Source: Methanoregula sp. (lineage in GTDB: Archaea > Halobacteriota > Methanomicrobia > Methanomicrobiales > Methanospirillaceae). From it: a stretch of DNA of 64,000 nt. Made by a program: the position numbers and the translations under genes. This document shows, piece by piece, positions 62,567 to 64,000 of this stretch (positions within the stretch are counted from its first letter, which is position 1; each line of letters begins with the position of its first letter). The DNA is taken from the NCBI GenBank assembly GCA_030694985.1, contig JAUYTV010000014.1, positions 24,547 to 88,546 on the forward strand, written 5' to 3'. Below the pieces are notes generated by a model that was not told the origin of the DNA, searched no databases, and saw only the letters and a list, made by a program, of their open reading frames with translations.

Positions 62567-63963
62567 ATGACAAAACTGCCCGAAAAACCGCCGTCCAACT
62601 GGACGAAGGACATTATGGATGGGCAGGTAAACTATTTTACTGATGATCAGTTTAAAAAAGATGTGAACGAGTACAACAGGCGCTACCTCTTCTGGGACGA
62701 GCTGAAGTACCGTCTACCCGATGCCGGCCAGAGGAAGAGGGCCTGGGCAGTAATGAAATTATACAGGTCCATGCGGCAGGAGCATGTTGTCTATCCCCCC
62801 TCAGGCTCACCTACTCGATCATATCAGAGATTGTAAAAAGCCTCCATGCGATTGACAGCTACCTTACAGGGAATATCCGTATCCACAACAAGACCATCCG
62901 GCTCGAAAAGTCGTACATCATCAACTCGTTCATGGAGTAAGCCATCGCCTCAAGTATCCTCGAAGGTGCCGCAACGACCCGTAGCATTGCAAAGGAGATG
63001 CTGCGGAGAGGCCGGAAGCCCAGAAACAGTTCCGAGCAGATGGTGTTCAACAACTACGAGGCAATGAACTTCATTCTCGAACACAAGGATGACTTGTTAA
63101 CTCCTGCTCTTATCCTTGAGATCCACCGGCTGGTAACAAAAGGGACAATCGACAGGGAAGCGGTCGGGCAGTTCAGGACACACAATGATATCGTGGTCGC
63201 AAACCCGGTAACCCGCGTTATCTACCACACACCTCCCGATTTTCAGGAGATCGGAAAGTTCATAGAAGCGCTCTGCACCTTTGCAAACCAAAGGGGGAGC
63301 GATGAAGATCCCGGTGTGGATTACATCCACCCGGTCATCAAAGGGATTATCCTGCATTTTCTCATCGGGTATGTCCACCCGTTCAATGACGGAAACGGGA
63401 GGACGGCCCGGAGCCTTTTTTACTGGTATGTCCTCTCTCGGGGATACTGGCTGTTCGAGTACATGCCCATCTCCCGGATCATCCTCCGGTCGAAGAAAAA
63501 ATACTCACTCGCGTACCTCTACACGGAATATGATGAGATGGATCTCACCTATTTCCTCCTCTATAACCGGTCCTGCATCAATGATGCGAAGAAAAATCTC
63601 ATGCAGTACCTGGAAGAGAAACATACCGAACAAATCGCAACAAAATCCATTATTAGTAAAATACCGGATATCAGCCAGCGGGAAGGCGACATCCTCCGTA
63701 CCCTGATGGAACAGAGCGACGAATACTTCACGATCCGCGAAATTATGCAGCAGTATAATACGGTGTATGAGACTGCAAGGACGGATCTCCTCCACCTTTT
63801 GGATCTTGGGTACATACTCCGTAAAAAACGGGGGCGTGAATTTGTTTTCATCTTCAACGAGAAGAACGAGAAGCGGTATCATAACCAAAAGCTAAAGAAA
63901 GCAACCGCACCAAACTCAAACAGCACATCAGGCTGCTCAAAAGATCAACCAGACCCTGCATGA
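62567..63963 (+). pseudogene. Fic family protein gene, broken by frameshift and stop
   Basis: The N-terminal part (62567 to about 62800) and the C-terminal part (from about 62800 to 63963) lie in different frames, and joining them gives a complete Fic protein of about 465 residues. The frame shifts after Val-Tyr-Pro-Pro near 62800. A second lesion is a TAA at 62938-62940 where relatives have Glu (Phe-Met-Glu-stop-Ala-Ile). Beyond it the inhibitory motif Ser-Ser-Ile-Leu-Glu-Gly, the Fic motif His-Pro-Phe-Asn-Asp-Gly-Asn-Gly-Arg-Thr-Ala-Arg and a C-terminal winged helix are intact. A TTG or ATG restart from 62998 would leave the Fic motif but remove the inhibitory helix. Confidence 0.85.
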
Positions 63964-64000
63964 AAAAAGTTCCAGCCTTTGATTGAAAAAAATCGTCCGG

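Noticed and set aside
62379..62570. Plus-strand frame of 63 codons in the AT-rich gap
   Set aside because: It has no ribosome site and no protein-like pattern, and runs through an inverted repeat.
62938..62940. Recoding of the in-frame stop in fic (pyrrolysine or selenocysteine)
   Set aside because: The codon is TAA, not TAG or TGA, and relatives carry Glu here, one base away; a frameshift is also present.

Overview
The window reads as a methanogenic archaeon of the order Methanomicrobiales, most like Methanoregula or a close relative (inference from gene content only). Archaeal or methanogen markers are a group II chaperonin (thermosome), an A1Ao ATP synthase, CofD of coenzyme F420 synthesis, membrane-anchored LonB, archaeal Nob1, an archaeal-type AspRS, a corrinoid-type MetE core protein and the archaeal modified mevalonate route. 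Promoters are TATA-box like and many starts have a Shine-Dalgarno match.

Layout. 1-5.8 kb: edge-truncated pterin carbinolamine dehydratase, a sodium/solute symporter with a 41-residue accessory protein, an Lhr-like helicase, a cupredoxin-like lipoprotein with a small membrane partner, and tRNA-Ser(CGA). 6-9.7 kb (minus): prs-nob1-gfcR, then thermosome. 9.9-14.7 kb (plus): a proteolysis operon lonB-tldD-tldE-bofA-like. 14.8-20.2 kb: two KaiC-like ATPases divergent from a type IV pilus/secretion ATPase and membrane platform. 20.3-23.5 kb: small zinc ribbon plus an unknown protein, TauE exporter, isochorismatase-like hydrolase, D12-class adenine methylase. 23.5-25 kb: gene-poor, with one copy of a dispersed repeat. 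25-27.8 kb: complete ECF transporter (TrpP-like S, fused AA, T). 27.8-33.2 kb: acyl-CoA synthetase, KaiC-like protein, glutamine amidotransferase, MetE-like methionine synthase, AspRS. 33.3-37.9 kb: small membrane protein, Fic protein, second repeat copy, beta-propeller lipoprotein.

38-44.5 kb: a bacterial-type ruvC-ruvA-ruvB operon, an HPPD-like protein, membrane proteins, a cupin, an iron-sulfur flavoprotein and a cytosine deaminase-like enzyme. 45-50.6 kb: toxin-antitoxin pair, HEAT-repeat protein, PEGA lipoprotein, cofD, HD phosphohydrolase. 50.6-54.6 kb: a GC-rich multi-hairpin segment, a lipoprotein, then ubiX-ubiD-aconitase X, which together match phosphomevalonate dehydratase and the prenyl-FMN-dependent anhydromevalonate phosphate decarboxylase with its cofactor synthase. 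54.7-61.7 kb: a divergent pair of paralogous small proteins of unknown function and the ATP synthase operon KECFABD, without the H and I genes at its head. 61.8-64 kb: STAS protein and a broken fic gene preceded by several inverted repeats.

The points I consider most worth following are the inverted pair of about 0.3-kb intergenic repeats (23.6 and 35.4 kb), the KaiC pair facing a pilus motor, the HPPD-like protein in an anaerobe, the bacterial RuvABC set, the divergent paralogs beside the ATP synthase operon, and the GC-rich hairpin array at 50.7 kb. No CRISPR array, rRNA or intact insertion sequence was seen.
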